NCBI GenBank assembly: GCA_027075825.1
Contig: JALSZZ010000075.1
Location: 1-16,703, forward strand
Reading direction: 5' to 3'
Length of the DNA stretch: 16,703 nt
DNA from: Mariprofundaceae bacterium
GTDB taxonomy: Bacteria > Pseudomonadota > Zetaproteobacteria > Mariprofundales > Mariprofundaceae
Made by a program: the position numbers and the translations under genes. Of the stretch, positions 7,718-14,544 are shown piece by piece (position 1 is the stretch's first letter; each line of letters opens with the position of its first letter). A model generated the notes under the pieces. That model was not told the DNA's origin and ran no database searches. It saw only the letters and a list, made by a program, of their open reading frames with translations.

Positions 7718-8146
7718 ATGGCGGATATAGTTTTCGGGAACTCAATCGAAACGGCATTCTGGATATTGCTGTTCGTCAATATTGTGTTTGTTATTATTTT
7801 CGTGCTTTTCTGGCGTTATATCCGGCACTTGCAGGATGGTGTTGATGTTGTCGAGGCGGCACTGGAAGACGCCAGTAAACAGCTGGCGCATGCTGGTGAA
7901 CAATTGCAGACAGTGGCGAAAAGTATTTATGCCACCTATATGGCTCAGGAGAGAAGTGTTGAAAAGTCTGTGCAGGACGGAGAAAAGGCGGATGCAGATT
8001 CTTCGGTTCCCTCCCGTGAGGAAATCCTTCGCCTGCTTGAGCGAGGGTATGACTTCAGACAAGTTGCTGACCGGCTGGGCATCTCAGTTGATCATGTGCG
8101 ACTGGTTAGCCGTATTCATGGTGAAGCCCCGGAGGGACGAAAGTGA
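7718..8146 (+). CDS. Membrane-anchored coiled-coil protein with HTH-like tail (SwrB/DUF2802-like)
   Basis: The 142-residue product has one N-terminal membrane helix (about 12-34), then a helical, heptad-prone region (about 36-75), an acidic linker (76-97), and a C-terminal helix-turn-helix-like unit (about 98-133: EEILRLLERGYDFRQVADRL, then GISVDHVRLVSRI). This layout and the position directly behind the flagellar sigma factor resemble SwrB of Bacillus, which lies behind sigD and promotes flagellar assembly, and DUF2802 proteins near fliA in proteobacteria. The similarity is by architecture and context, not a search result. The short basic HTH on a membrane anchor is more likely a protein-binding module than a DNA-binding one. 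AGGA at 7707-7710 is the ribosome binding site. It overlaps the next gene by 4 bases. Confidence 0.75.
   Translation: MADIVFGNSIETAFWILLFVNIVFVIIFVLFWRYIRHLQDGVDVVEAALEDASKQLAHAGEQLQTVAKSIYATYMAQERSVEKSVQDGEKADADSSVPSREEILRLLERGYDFRQVADRLGISVDHVRLVSRIHGEAPEGRK
8131..8135 (+). promoter_or_regulatory. Ribosome binding site fixing a GTG start
   Basis: GGAGG ends seven bases before GTG 8143, an ideal spacing. It lies inside the preceding gene and supports the non-ATG start of the next ORF and the GTGA stop-start overlap. Confidence 0.7.
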
Positions 8147-8862
8147 ATTCCACCGGCATTTCCCCGCTGGCCGGTATATCGATGCTGCAGGGATTGACAA
8201 CGCAGGGCGGCAAACATGTCTTTCCCTGGCCCAAGGGAAGCATCCTTGATGCTGTTGTTAAGCAGCCTGCCGGTTCACGGGATTTTTTACTGCTACAGAT
8301 TGGCCGGGAGCAAATACGAGTCAAACGTCCCGATATTCCCATCAGGCCAGGCAAAGTGCTGTTGGAGGTCGTGAAGAACAGGGGCATGGTGGAGTTGAGG
8401 GTGGTTTCTCCCGAGCGAATGGAACGCTATGTGCAGGACATGGTTGCGCGTGTGCTGGGAGATAAGCAAATACGTTATGAGGGAATGGGCAGGCATCTTG
8501 ATGCGAAAATCACTGAGTTTGATAATAACCTGTCCATTCAGGTCTATCGGGATAGCTCGCAGGATGTGCCGTATTACGGTCTTGTTGACAGGCGCAGTGG
8601 GCAATCCCGAGGGACCCTGTTTGTTGAATCCCGAGAGCCATTGCGTTTGTATTTCAGGGTTTCATTTGAACGGATGCATACCTTGTTTATCGCTTTTACC
8701 AAGCATGCGGATCAGTGGATGGTAGAATTATTTGAGCCTTCCGGAAAGTTTGTTGCTGAGCTTAAGCATATGCTGGAGGAGTGGAGTCGTTCGCGAAATA
8801 CTATTTTTCATGTGTATGGTTTCTTGCCCCCCTGGGCCAAGCTCCAGGCCAGAACAGCCTGA
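8143..8862 (+). CDS. Compact FliK-like protein, possible hook-length or export-switch factor
   Basis: This 239-residue product begins on a GTG overlapping the previous stop. It does not match a named family with certainty. Residues about 27-92 look like the N-terminal beta domain of many FliK-type proteins: ILDAVVKQPAGSRDFLLLQIG, then 'IPIRPGKVLLEVV' and 'VELRVVSP', which follows the usual 'vla.v......allqigGq.v.a.tplpl.pGq.l.l.V....g.lvLrll' pattern. A C-terminal segment (about 163-215), with 'LRLYFRVSF' strands, 'WMVELFEPSGKFVAELKHMLEEW', is weakly like the FliK C-terminal domain that contacts FlhB. The long variable ruler region of normal FliK (often 400 or more residues in total) is absent. 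If related, it could modulate the FlhB switch. The role is inference; reality of the gene is well supported by its ribosome binding site and tight packing. Confidence 0.65.
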   Translation: MNSTGISPLAGISMLQGLTTQGGKHVFPWPKGSILDAVVKQPAGSRDFLLLQIGREQIRVKRPDIPIRPGKVLLEVVKNRGMVELRVVSPERMERYVQDMVARVLGDKQIRYEGMGRHLDAKITEFDNNLSIQVYRDSSQDVPYYGLVDRRSGQSRGTLFVESREPLRLYFRVSFERMHTLFIAFTKHADQWMVELFEPSGKFVAELKHMLEEWSRSRNTIFHVYGFLPPWAKLQARTA

Positions 8863-8996
8863 TGCAGTTGTTTGTGAAAAGGAACGGTCGGGTTTTTCTG
8901 TGGATCGGGAATGTTCTATCGCGGCAGTTTTCGCTTTCCTGCAAACCTATAATTGCGTTTGGCTGTGCTCTCATGGAAGGTGGGGGGCGATTCTAG
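8862..8996 (+). CDS. Possible 44-residue small ORF, function unknown
   Basis: An ATG overlaps the preceding stop (TGATG) and opens a 44-codon frame ending in TAG two bases before the next start. The product is basic at the N terminus (LFVKRNGR), has a modestly hydrophobic middle (VFLWIGNVL, then PIIAFGCALM), and may associate with membranes. There is no convincing ribosome binding site, and it could be translated only by re-initiation. It fills the otherwise empty 135 bases between two genes exactly, which is the main argument for it. It resembles no flagellar protein known to me and may be spurious. Confidence 0.3.
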   Translation: MQLFVKRNGRVFLWIGNVLSRQFSLSCKPIIAFGCALMEGGGRF

Positions 8997-8997
8997 C

Positions 8998-9195
8998 ATG
9001 TCTGAAGGAACGCCTTTGACGAAGGATGTTATTCAATATCTGAAAAACTGTGATCAGTCGGTTTATCATACGGCGTTGGTTGAACAGGCCATTCTGACAG
9101 TCTTTTCCCAGGACTCTGATTTGCGTGGTGGTGGCGAATTGCTGTGTGATTTGTTGCGCAGGCTGGAGGAGATCGACAAACACGTCGAGGAATGA
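8998..9195 (+). CDS. Small helical soluble protein, function unknown
   Basis: This 65-residue product is not recognised. It is hydrophilic and mainly helical, with a heptad-like pattern (VIQYLKNCD, LVEQAILTVF, LLCDLLRRLEEIDKHVEE) and no signal peptide or membrane helix. A G-rich stretch (about 8976-8988) precedes the ATG by about ten bases and can serve as ribosome binding site. It is the last ORF before the 192-base gap in front of flgF, so it probably closes the fliQ transcription unit. Short helical proteins in this place could be chaperones or regulators, but the sequence does not show which. A TTG start at 8953 is also in frame but less likely. Confidence 0.55.
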   Translation: MSEGTPLTKDVIQYLKNCDQSVYHTALVEQAILTVFSQDSDLRGGGELLCDLLRRLEEIDKHVEE

Positions 9196-9347
9196 CTGCT
9201 GCCGGATATTTTTTCCTTTGGCGGCAAAAAATGCCATATTGTTGACAATCATTTTAGCGCCCGTCGTCAGTAATGTATCGGAAAAAGTAATTATAAAACA
9301 GTGTATTAGGTTGTTTTCTTTGGCTGTGGCTGTTTTTTTTCGGCAAG

Positions 9348-9363
9348 TTGGTATGAAGTATGC
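9348..9363 (+). promoter_or_regulatory. Candidate sigma-54 (-24/-12) promoter for flgF operon
   Basis: TTGGTATGAAGTATGC carries the GG and GC pairs of the -24/-12 elements exactly ten bases apart, with conserved A, G and R positions between, but TGGT instead of TGGC and ATGC instead of TTGC. Initiation would be expected near 9375, about 13 bases before the flgF ATG, which just keeps most of the ribosome binding site. It lies in the only real gap of the block (9196-9387), which leaves room upstream for an activator such as FleQ/FlrC. Confidence 0.38.
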
Positions 9364-9373
9364 GTAAGCACTT

Positions 9374-9379
9374 AAGGAG
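9374..9379 (+). promoter_or_regulatory. Ribosome binding site deciding flgF start
   Basis: AAGGAG is eight bases before ATG 9388 and only two before GTG 9382. This places the flgF start at the ATG, as does the usual short N terminus of the family. Confidence 0.75.
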
Positions 9380-9387
9380 AGGTGACT

Positions 9388-10128
9388 ATGCAACGAGGTT
9401 TTTTTATTGCCGGAGTAGCCACTGCGGCAGCTGAAAGAAAGCTGAGCAGCTTAAATCATAATCTGGCAAACATTAACACAGCCGGTTATCGGGCGGACAG
9501 AGTTTCTTTCTCAACCTACCTGGCTCAACAGACGGTTGCAGACCCGCACAAGGATTTGCCGGCAGCGTTTGTGCAGCAAGGAGGTCAATATATTGACACT
9601 CATGCCGGGAACTACATTCGTAGCGGTAACCCACTGGATATGGCGATTTATGGTGATGGATACTTCCAGGTTCGCCTGCCGGATGGGGAAGATGCATACA
9701 CCAGGGCTGGCAGTTTCCAGTTGAACGGTGATAACCAGTTGGTCACAAGTTCGGGGTTGCTGGTGCTAAGCGATGCAGGGGGGGCGATCACAATCCCGCC
9801 AGGTAGTGTGACAGTTTCAGATGAGGGGGTGATTGCTGTTGATGGCAATCAGGTTGGAAAACTTTCGCTAAAGAGAGTGCTTGATCCGCAGTTGCTGCAA
9901 AAAGGCGCCGGGTCAATTCTGCTGACAGATGCAGCCAATACAGCGGACGCTGGAGCAGATGTCAGGATATCTCAGGGAGAGGTGGAGGGTTCCAATGTTG
10001 ACCCGATTATGTCAATGGCTGAGGTCATCGACACCATGCGAAGCTATCAGATTATGATGAAGATGGTGGCGCAATATCGGAATGTTGAGCAGCAATTAAG
10101 TGAAAAAGTCGGAACCGTTAGAGGATAA
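9388..10128 (+). CDS. flgF: Flagellar proximal rod protein FlgF
   Basis: FlgF is a rod subunit of the basal body, exported through the gate encoded upstream. The 246-residue product has the hallmarks of the rod/hook family: an N-terminal helix with SLNHNLANINTAGYRADRVSF (the N-x-x-N-x-A-N-x-x-T-x-G-[FY] motif), the central GNPLDMAIYGDGYFQVRLPDG and AYTRAGSFQLNGDNQLV signatures, and the C-terminal EGSNVDPIMSMAEVIDTMRSYQ helix. It differs from FlgG in its shorter N-terminal region and in lying directly ahead of a clear flgG, which is why FlgF is chosen. It is the first gene after the 192-base gap and so probably first in its transcription unit. Confidence 0.9.
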   Translation: MQRGFFIAGVATAAAERKLSSLNHNLANINTAGYRADRVSFSTYLAQQTVADPHKDLPAAFVQQGGQYIDTHAGNYIRSGNPLDMAIYGDGYFQVRLPDGEDAYTRAGSFQLNGDNQLVTSSGLLVLSDAGGAITIPPGSVTVSDEGVIAVDGNQVGKLSLKRVLDPQLLQKGAGSILLTDAANTADAGADVRISQGEVEGSNVDPIMSMAEVIDTMRSYQIMMKMVAQYRNVEQQLSEKVGTVRG

Positions 10129-10145
10129 AATAGGAGAGAATTGAA

Positions 10146-10934
10146 ATGATCAGATCTTTGTGGATTGCAGCAACAGGTATGTCAGCACAGAATCTTAATG
10201 TCGATGTTATCGCCAATAATCTGGCGAACGTAAATTCGTCAGGTTTTAAACGGGGGCGGGCCAACTTTGAAGACTTGATGTATCAGAAGATTCGTACACC
10301 CGGGGCGGAGGCCAGTGCTTCCGGCAATCAGATCCCCGTAGGGATTCAGCTTGGCCTTGGCGTCAAGGCAGCAGGTGTACAGAGTATTTTTTCAGAAGGC
10401 GGTTTTCAGGCAACCAATAATCCACTGGACCTGGCTATTGAGGGGCGTGGATTCTTTCAGGTTCAGCTGCCCAATGGGGAACTTGCCTATACGCGTAACG
10501 GCAGCTTCAGTGTTGACAGTACGGGGCAATTGGTGACTCACGATGGTTATGCTGTTGAGCCGGCTATTTCGATTCCGAATGATGCACTAAATATATCAAT
10601 CAGCCAGGATGGTACGATTTCTGTTGAGCAGCCTGGTAATGTTTCCACCGTTGTCGGGCAGCTGCAATTGGCTGATTTTTCCAACCCTGCAGGGTTGTCT
10701 CACTTGGGAAGTTCACTGTTTCAGAGTACCAATGCCTCAGGTGAGCCGATAACCGGGGCACCGGGCAGCAATGGCATTGGTGGTATCGCCCAGGGATCGC
10801 TTGAGATGTCCAATGTTAATGTGGTTGAGGAAATGGTTAACCTGATTGCCGGCCAGCGGGCATATGAAATGAATTCGAAAGCTTTAAAGGCAGCAGACGA
10901 AATGCTTCAGGCTGCCGGGAATGTTCTGAGGTAA
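10146..10934 (+). CDS. flgG: Flagellar distal rod protein FlgG
   Basis: FlgG forms the distal rod that crosses the periplasm and is surrounded by the P and L rings. The 262-residue product matches the family closely throughout: [20 protein letters not shown] and [24 protein letters not shown] at the N terminus, [22 protein letters not shown] and [17 protein letters not shown] in the middle, and [18 protein letters not shown] with [16 protein letters not shown] at the C terminus. Its length is the usual 260-262. AGGAG upstream of the ATG (about 10131-10137) is a good ribosome binding site. It lies 17 bases behind flgF and three bases before flgA. Confidence 0.97.
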   Translation: MIRSLWIAATGMSAQNLNVDVIANNLANVNSSGFKRGRANFEDLMYQKIRTPGAEASASGNQIPVGIQLGLGVKAAGVQSIFSEGGFQATNNPLDLAIEGRGFFQVQLPNGELAYTRNGSFSVDSTGQLVTHDGYAVEPAISIPNDALNISISQDGTISVEQPGNVSTVVGQLQLADFSNPAGLSHLGSSLFQSTNASGEPITGAPGSNGIGGIAQGSLEMSNVNVVEEMVNLIAGQRAYEMNSKALKAADEMLQAAGNVLR

Positions 10935-10937
10935 GCG

Positions 10938-11612
10938 ATGCGACGGGTATTGATCGTATTTGTGCTCTTTATATCGAGCTGGAACGTACCGGACATTGTC
11001 GCATCGGAATTCAGGGACGGACTGGTGTCGTTTTTGCAGAAATATTCGTCGGCGCATGGTGTTGATGTTGAGCTTCTTGATGTGGATACGCGGAGTAATC
11101 CAAAAGGAATGGTTCACTGGAGGATGCCAAAGTTTAATGGATATCCAGAACGCTTGTCTGTGATTGCCGAACAGCGTGTTGATGGCCATATAAGGCGCTG
11201 GTATGTGCCCGTCAGATTGCGTTGGAGATCGACCGTTGTGGTGAGTCGGAAGGCCATCAAAAGAGGACATGTCCTGACGGCAGATGATCTGACAATACAA
11301 AAGACAGATGTGACAAATCGCACCGGTTTGGTCCGCTCCGTCAATGATGTTGTTGCCGCCAGGCTGGTGCGTTCAGTCGAGGCAGGTGCTCCGCTTTCTG
11401 TTCATATGGTGGCACAGCCACCTTTGGTGCATCGCGGTGACTGGGTGACGGTTGTTGCCCAGTCCGGCAACCTGAAAGTTACCTCCAGGGGCAAGGCAAT
11501 GAAGGATGCCAGAAAAGGAGAACTCCTTACTGTGCGTTCGTATGACAAGAAACGTTATATTCAGGCCAGGGTGCTAAGTTCATCTTTGGTCTCGGTATCT
11601 TTGGGAGGGTAG
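10938..11612 (+). CDS. flgA: P-ring assembly chaperone FlgA
   Basis: FlgA is a periplasmic chaperone that helps FlgI polymerise into the P ring around the rod. The 224-residue product has a signal peptide, with MRRVLIVFVLFISSW and likely cleavage after A22 (IVA then SEFRDG). The C-terminal SAF-type domain is clear: AIKRGHVLTADDLTIQKTDV (about residues 101-120) and the later VHRGDWVTVVAQSGNLKV and GELLTVRSYDKKRYIQARVL, the usual FlgA endings. A GAGG ribosome binding site at 10928-10931 lies inside the end of flgG. The position between flgG and flgH is common in non-enteric Gram-negatives, where flgA is part of the rod-ring operon instead of being divergent as in E. coli. Confidence 0.92.
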   Translation: MRRVLIVFVLFISSWNVPDIVASEFRDGLVSFLQKYSSAHGVDVELLDVDTRSNPKGMVHWRMPKFNGYPERLSVIAEQRVDGHIRRWYVPVRLRWRSTVVVSRKAIKRGHVLTADDLTIQKTDVTNRTGLVRSVNDVVAARLVRSVEAGAPLSVHMVAQPPLVHRGDWVTVVAQSGNLKVTSRGKAMKDARKGELLTVRSYDKKRYIQARVLSSSLVSVSLGG

Positions 11613-11618
11613 GTAACA

Positions 11619-12368
11619 ATGTCATCATATCATCATGGCAAACTTTTACTTTCTGCTGTCGCGGTGTTGCTTTTTTCTGCTTCCTGTATGCCGACCGAGC
11701 GCTCAGTCACGCAGGACAGGCATGCCGCGGAAATTGAACACGCACTTTCCGTGCCACGTGCAGGGGCAAATAATATCAGTAGCTGGGGGTCTCGGTCTGT
11801 CGCACTGTTTTCGGATGCCAAGGCCATGCAGGTGGGAGACCTGATCACAGTGCTGGTTGTTGAGTCGGCATCAGCATCAAGAAATCTCAGTATGAAAAAA
11901 GATAAAAGCTCGAGCCGGAAGATGCAAATGTCTCATGTGATGGGACTGGAAAATCTGATGGGCCCGAAGGCCGTTATTCAGGCTCTGGCAATGTCCAAGA
12001 AATATAATAAATATATTAACTTCGACCCGGCTAACGCATGGGATACATCCAACGCACAGAAGTTTAATGGAACGGGAAGCACGGCCAATTCGGACAGTCT
12101 GAAGGCCAGTGTGACTGCCGTGGTGACCAAACGTTACCCAAATGGTAATATGGAGATTATTGGCAGGCGAGAAGTGACCATCAACCAGCAGCCTCAGGAG
12201 CTGACGTTTTCAGGGGTGATTCGTCCACAGGATATAGGCCCGGATAACAGTATCCTTTCATCCAAGGTTGCCCAGGTGAGAATCAGGTATGGCGGAGGCG
12301 GAGAGCTGGCCAGTGTGGCTCATGAAGGATGGGCAAATCGGTTTCTGGATTTCGTATGGCCATTCTAA
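11619..12368 (+). CDS. flgH: Flagellar L-ring lipoprotein FlgH
   Basis: FlgH forms the L ring in the outer membrane. The 249-residue product has a lipoprotein signal peptide with a lipobox SASC and acylated cysteine at residue 23. The mature part has SVALFSDAKAMQVGDLITVLVVESASASR, characteristic of FlgH, and the diagnostic C terminus with GRREVTINQQPQELTFSGVIRPQDI, then SILSSKVAQVRIRYGGGGEL and GWANRFLDFVWPF, matching the family's 'GwlqrvldiiwPf' ending. Ribosome binding site GGGAGG at about 11603-11608. It is direct evidence of an outer membrane. The last 13 bases overlap flgI. Confidence 0.96.
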   Translation: MSSYHHGKLLLSAVAVLLFSASCMPTERSVTQDRHAAEIEHALSVPRAGANNISSWGSRSVALFSDAKAMQVGDLITVLVVESASASRNLSMKKDKSSSRKMQMSHVMGLENLMGPKAVIQALAMSKKYNKYINFDPANAWDTSNAQKFNGTGSTANSDSLKASVTAVVTKRYPNGNMEIIGRREVTINQQPQELTFSGVIRPQDIGPDNSILSSKVAQVRIRYGGGGELASVAHEGWANRFLDFVWPF

Positions 12369-13465
12369 GAATCATCATACTCGCTTCTCTGTTGCTTTGC
12401 TGGGAAACAGCAGGAGCAGAGCGCATCAAGGATCTTGTTGATGTGGATGGATTGGGATCCATGCCTTTGGTGGGATATGGGATCGTTGTTGGCCTGGATG
12501 GCAGTGGTGATACATCGAACTCATCGCCATTTACTATCAACAGCATTGCTTCCATGCTGACAAAGCTGGGCGTGAATATCAGCAAGGATATATCCTCCAT
12601 GAAACCGAAGAATGCTGCCGCTGTCATGGTGACGGCCGAACTGCCTGGTATTATTCGTCCAGGCCAGCGGCTGGATATTATTGTTTCCAGTCTTGGCGAT
12701 GCCAAAAGCCTCAGGGGAGGCACGCTTTTGGTCACGCCATTGCAGGGCGGAGATGGTCAGATTTATGCAGTGGCACAGGGAAGTCTTTCCGTGGGCGGCT
12801 TTTCGGTGGGCGGACGCGCTTCCAGTGTTACCAAGAATCATCCGACTGTTGGTAGAATTGCAAACGGTGCCATTGTTGAGAAAAGTATGGCAAAAAGACT
12901 GGATGAACATCAGGACAGCATTCTCCTGGCCTTAAGAAATCCGGACTTTTCAACATCCAAACGCATTGAGGAGGCGCTGAACAGGTATTTTGGCGAGCCA
13001 CTTGCCGAAGTTGAAGATGCGGGTACGGTCCGGGTATGGAACCCGGAAGGTCATGTTACAGATCTGATGGCGACAATCGAGTCTATTCAGGTGGAGCCTG
13101 ACCACAGGGCCGTTGTTGTTGTTGATGAGAAAACAGGAACGATTGTAATGGGGCAGGATGTGAAAATCGATACGGTGGCCGTTGCGCATGGCAATATCAG
13201 CGTTAATGTAACGGAAAAACCGGAAGTCTCACAGCCCAATGGCGGTTTCTTTGGCGAGAATCAGGGCGAAACCAAAGTCGTTCAGAGAACTTCCGTCGAT
13301 GTTCAGGAAGATGAAGCCAAACTGGTAATGCTCCCCAAACAGGTTTCATTAAGCAGTCTGGTCGCTGCGCTTAATGCTGTGGGGGCAACGCCGAATGACT
13401 TGATTGCCGTCTTACATGCAATCAAGGCCGCCGGGGCCTTGCATGCGGAGTTGAAGGTATTATGA
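12356..13465 (+). CDS. flgI: Flagellar P-ring protein FlgI
   Basis: FlgI forms the P ring in the peptidoglycan layer around the distal rod. The start at ATG 12356 inside flgH gives a normal signal peptide (MAILRIIILASLLLCW, cleavage near A21) directly before ERIKDLVDVDG, the highly conserved mature start; an ATG at 12329 is in frame but would only lengthen the leader. The 369-residue product has GYGIVVGLDGSGD, then the TPLQGGDGQIYAVAQGSLSVGG block and the C-terminal LVAALNAVGATPNDLIAVLHAIKAAGALHAEL signature. Length is close to the usual 365. It overlaps flgH by 13 bases and flgJ by four (ATGA). Confidence 0.96.
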   Translation: MAILRIIILASLLLCWETAGAERIKDLVDVDGLGSMPLVGYGIVVGLDGSGDTSNSSPFTINSIASMLTKLGVNISKDISSMKPKNAAAVMVTAELPGIIRPGQRLDIIVSSLGDAKSLRGGTLLVTPLQGGDGQIYAVAQGSLSVGGFSVGGRASSVTKNHPTVGRIANGAIVEKSMAKRLDEHQDSILLALRNPDFSTSKRIEEALNRYFGEPLAEVEDAGTVRVWNPEGHVTDLMATIESIQVEPDHRAVVVVDEKTGTIVMGQDVKIDTVAVAHGNISVNVTEKPEVSQPNGGFFGENQGETKVVQRTSVDVQEDEAKLVMLPKQVSLSSLVAALNAVGATPNDLIAVLHAIKAAGALHAELKVL

Positions 13466-13839
13466 AGATATCGCTGATTTCTCCTCATGCTATGCCTGCT
13501 ACGAACCCGTCGCAGCATCGCGATCCGGAGCTATGGCAGGCAGCCAGACAATTTGAGACGTTATTATGGCACCAGATGGTTACGGCAATGCGTAAGACTG
13601 TGCCGGAGTCCGGCTTATTGCCAAGTGGTTTTTCCGAGGATGTTTATACCAGCATGTTCAACGAAGCGCTTTCGAAAGTGGCGTCCAATCATACAACACT
13701 GGGGCTGGCGGAACACATTTATCGTCAGTTTTCCGGCGAGAATGGCGTTCGGAAAGAGGAGGCGATAACTAAAGATTTTCGCCGTGTTGCCGATAAATAC
13801 CCAAGTGGCCATATAGAGAGGAGTAGAGATGCGAATTGA
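13462..13839 (+). CDS. flgJ: Rod-cap protein FlgJ, N-terminal domain only
   Basis: FlgJ caps the growing rod. In enterics it also carries a muramidase domain, but this 125-residue product has only the rod-binding half: ARQFETLLWHQMVTAMRKTV (about residues 28-47), FSEDVYTSMFNEALSKVA and LGLAEHIYRQF, all typical of the rod-binding domain. No glucosaminidase domain follows, so peptidoglycan opening must be done by another enzyme, as in many delta- and alphaproteobacteria. It starts on an ATGA overlap with flgI and its last 11 bases overlap flgM. The sigma-28 promoter at 13770-13796 lies in its coding region. Confidence 0.9.
   Translation: MKISLISPHAMPATNPSQHRDPELWQAARQFETLLWHQMVTAMRKTVPESGLLPSGFSEDVYTSMFNEALSKVASNHTTLGLAEHIYRQFSGENGVRKEEAITKDFRRVADKYPSGHIERSRDAN
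13770..13796 (+). promoter_or_regulatory. Exact-consensus sigma-28 (FliA) promoter for flgMNKL
   Basis: TAAA (13770-13773), a 15-base spacer and GCCGATAA (13789-13796) match the sigma-28 consensus without a mismatch. Initiation is expected near 13803, about 25 bases before the flgM ATG and with the GAGAGGAG ribosome binding site in between. It lies inside the end of flgJ and would give flgM, flgN, flgK and flgL a FliA-dependent late transcript in addition to read-through from flgF. Confidence 0.9.
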
Positions 13840-14119
13840 TCGATTATCCGGCGGTATTGCTAAGGTCTCTTCTACTTCCGGAAAAAAGGCGTCCCGGAGC
13901 AAACAACAAAGTGCCAGTGCGAGTATCAAGGTCTCTGTAGGTAATTCGGCAGAATTGCGAGAAAAGGCATTAAGCATGTATGCTGATATTTCGGCTGTGC
14001 GCGTTGATGAGATTGAGGCTATTCGTGATCGGATTGCCCGGGGCGACTATCATGTCGATGAGAGGAAGATTGCTGCAAAAATCGTCAGCAATGCCTTGCT
14101 GGAGCGCTCGTGGTCATGA
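13829..14119 (+). CDS. flgM: Anti-sigma-28 factor FlgM
   Basis: FlgM binds FliA and keeps late genes off until it is exported through the finished hook-basal body. The 96-residue product has a disordered, serine- and lysine-rich N-terminal half, as expected of an export substrate, and the conserved FliA-binding C terminus: VRVDEIEAIRDRIARGDYHV then DERKIAAKIVSNALLE. A strong ribosome binding site (GAGAGGAG, 13816-13823) supports the ATG. An exact sigma-28 promoter lies just upstream, giving a negative feedback loop: FliA makes its own inhibitor. It overlaps flgJ by 11 bases and flgN by four (ATGA). Confidence 0.93.
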   Translation: MRIDRLSGGIAKVSSTSGKKASRSKQQSASASIKVSVGNSAELREKALSMYADISAVRVDEIEAIRDRIARGDYHVDERKIAAKIVSNALLERSWS

Positions 14120-14544
14120 GCAGATATGATGATATTTGTCGCCTTGTTCGGGAGACGGACAGTGCCATCTGGGAATTTGCACAGGCTGGTGCTGATGTGG
14201 CAGAGAAAGCTGCGCATTATGATGTTGAGCGGCTGTTGGAGATTGAGTCGAGTCGCAGTGGACAATTGGACAGAATCCTTCATGGCTTGCAGGTGATCGC
14301 CTCATTGTGCGAAGAGCAGGGGTGTGCATCCGTCAGTGAATATGCTGAAGCACAAGGGTTCTCGGATGCCGAACAGGCCTATATCCAGCAGCTTTGCGAC
14401 AAATTAAAAGACCAGCTTCGTTCCCTGCAGGAGCGAAATATGGATGATATGTTGCACATTCTTGCAGCAAGGCAGGTGGCACATTCTTTACTGACTGAGG
14501 CAGGGTTGCTTAATACGCCAACGACTTACGGGCCACTGCGATGA
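14116..14544 (+). CDS. flgN: FlgN-type export chaperone for FlgK and FlgL
   Basis: FlgN is the small helical chaperone that escorts the hook-filament junction proteins to FlhA. The 142-residue product is nearly all helical and acidic, with the first helix around RLVRETDSAIWEFAQA and the heptad-like AYIQQLCDKLKDQLRSLQE typical of FlgN. Sequence identity in this family is low, so the name rests on size, helical pattern and its place between flgM and flgK. The ATG at 14116 uses the ATGA overlap; a GTG at 14110 is also in frame. GGAGCG at 14101 is the likely ribosome binding site. Confidence 0.82.
   Translation: MSRYDDICRLVRETDSAIWEFAQAGADVAEKAAHYDVERLLEIESSRSGQLDRILHGLQVIASLCEEQGCASVSEYAEAQGFSDAEQAYIQQLCDKLKDQLRSLQERNMDDMLHILAARQVAHSLLTEAGLLNTPTTYGPLR

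Noticed and set aside
9219..9234. TGGC...TGC sigma-54-like site in the flgF leader
   Set aside because: The GG and GC pairs are 11 bases apart instead of 10, a spacing that sigma-54 does not normally tolerate.
9200..9235. Small inverted repeats TGCCG/CGGCA and GGCA/TGCC after the 65-residue ORF
   Set aside because: Stems of four or five bases with no G+C-rich continuation or proper T run; not a convincing terminator or riboswitch.
9242..9276. TTGACA as a sigma-70 -35 box
   Set aside because: No acceptable -10 box at 16-18 bases; the nearest TAATGT is 23 bases away.
9327..9341. TGGC plus T-run sigma-54-like site in the flgF leader
   Set aside because: The invariant G of the -12 pair is missing (TTTC in place of TTGC); the site at 9348-9363 is better.
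12329..12355. Earlier ATG for flgI
   Set aside because: It would put nine residues in front of a good signal peptide; the GAAGG before it touches the ATG with no spacing.
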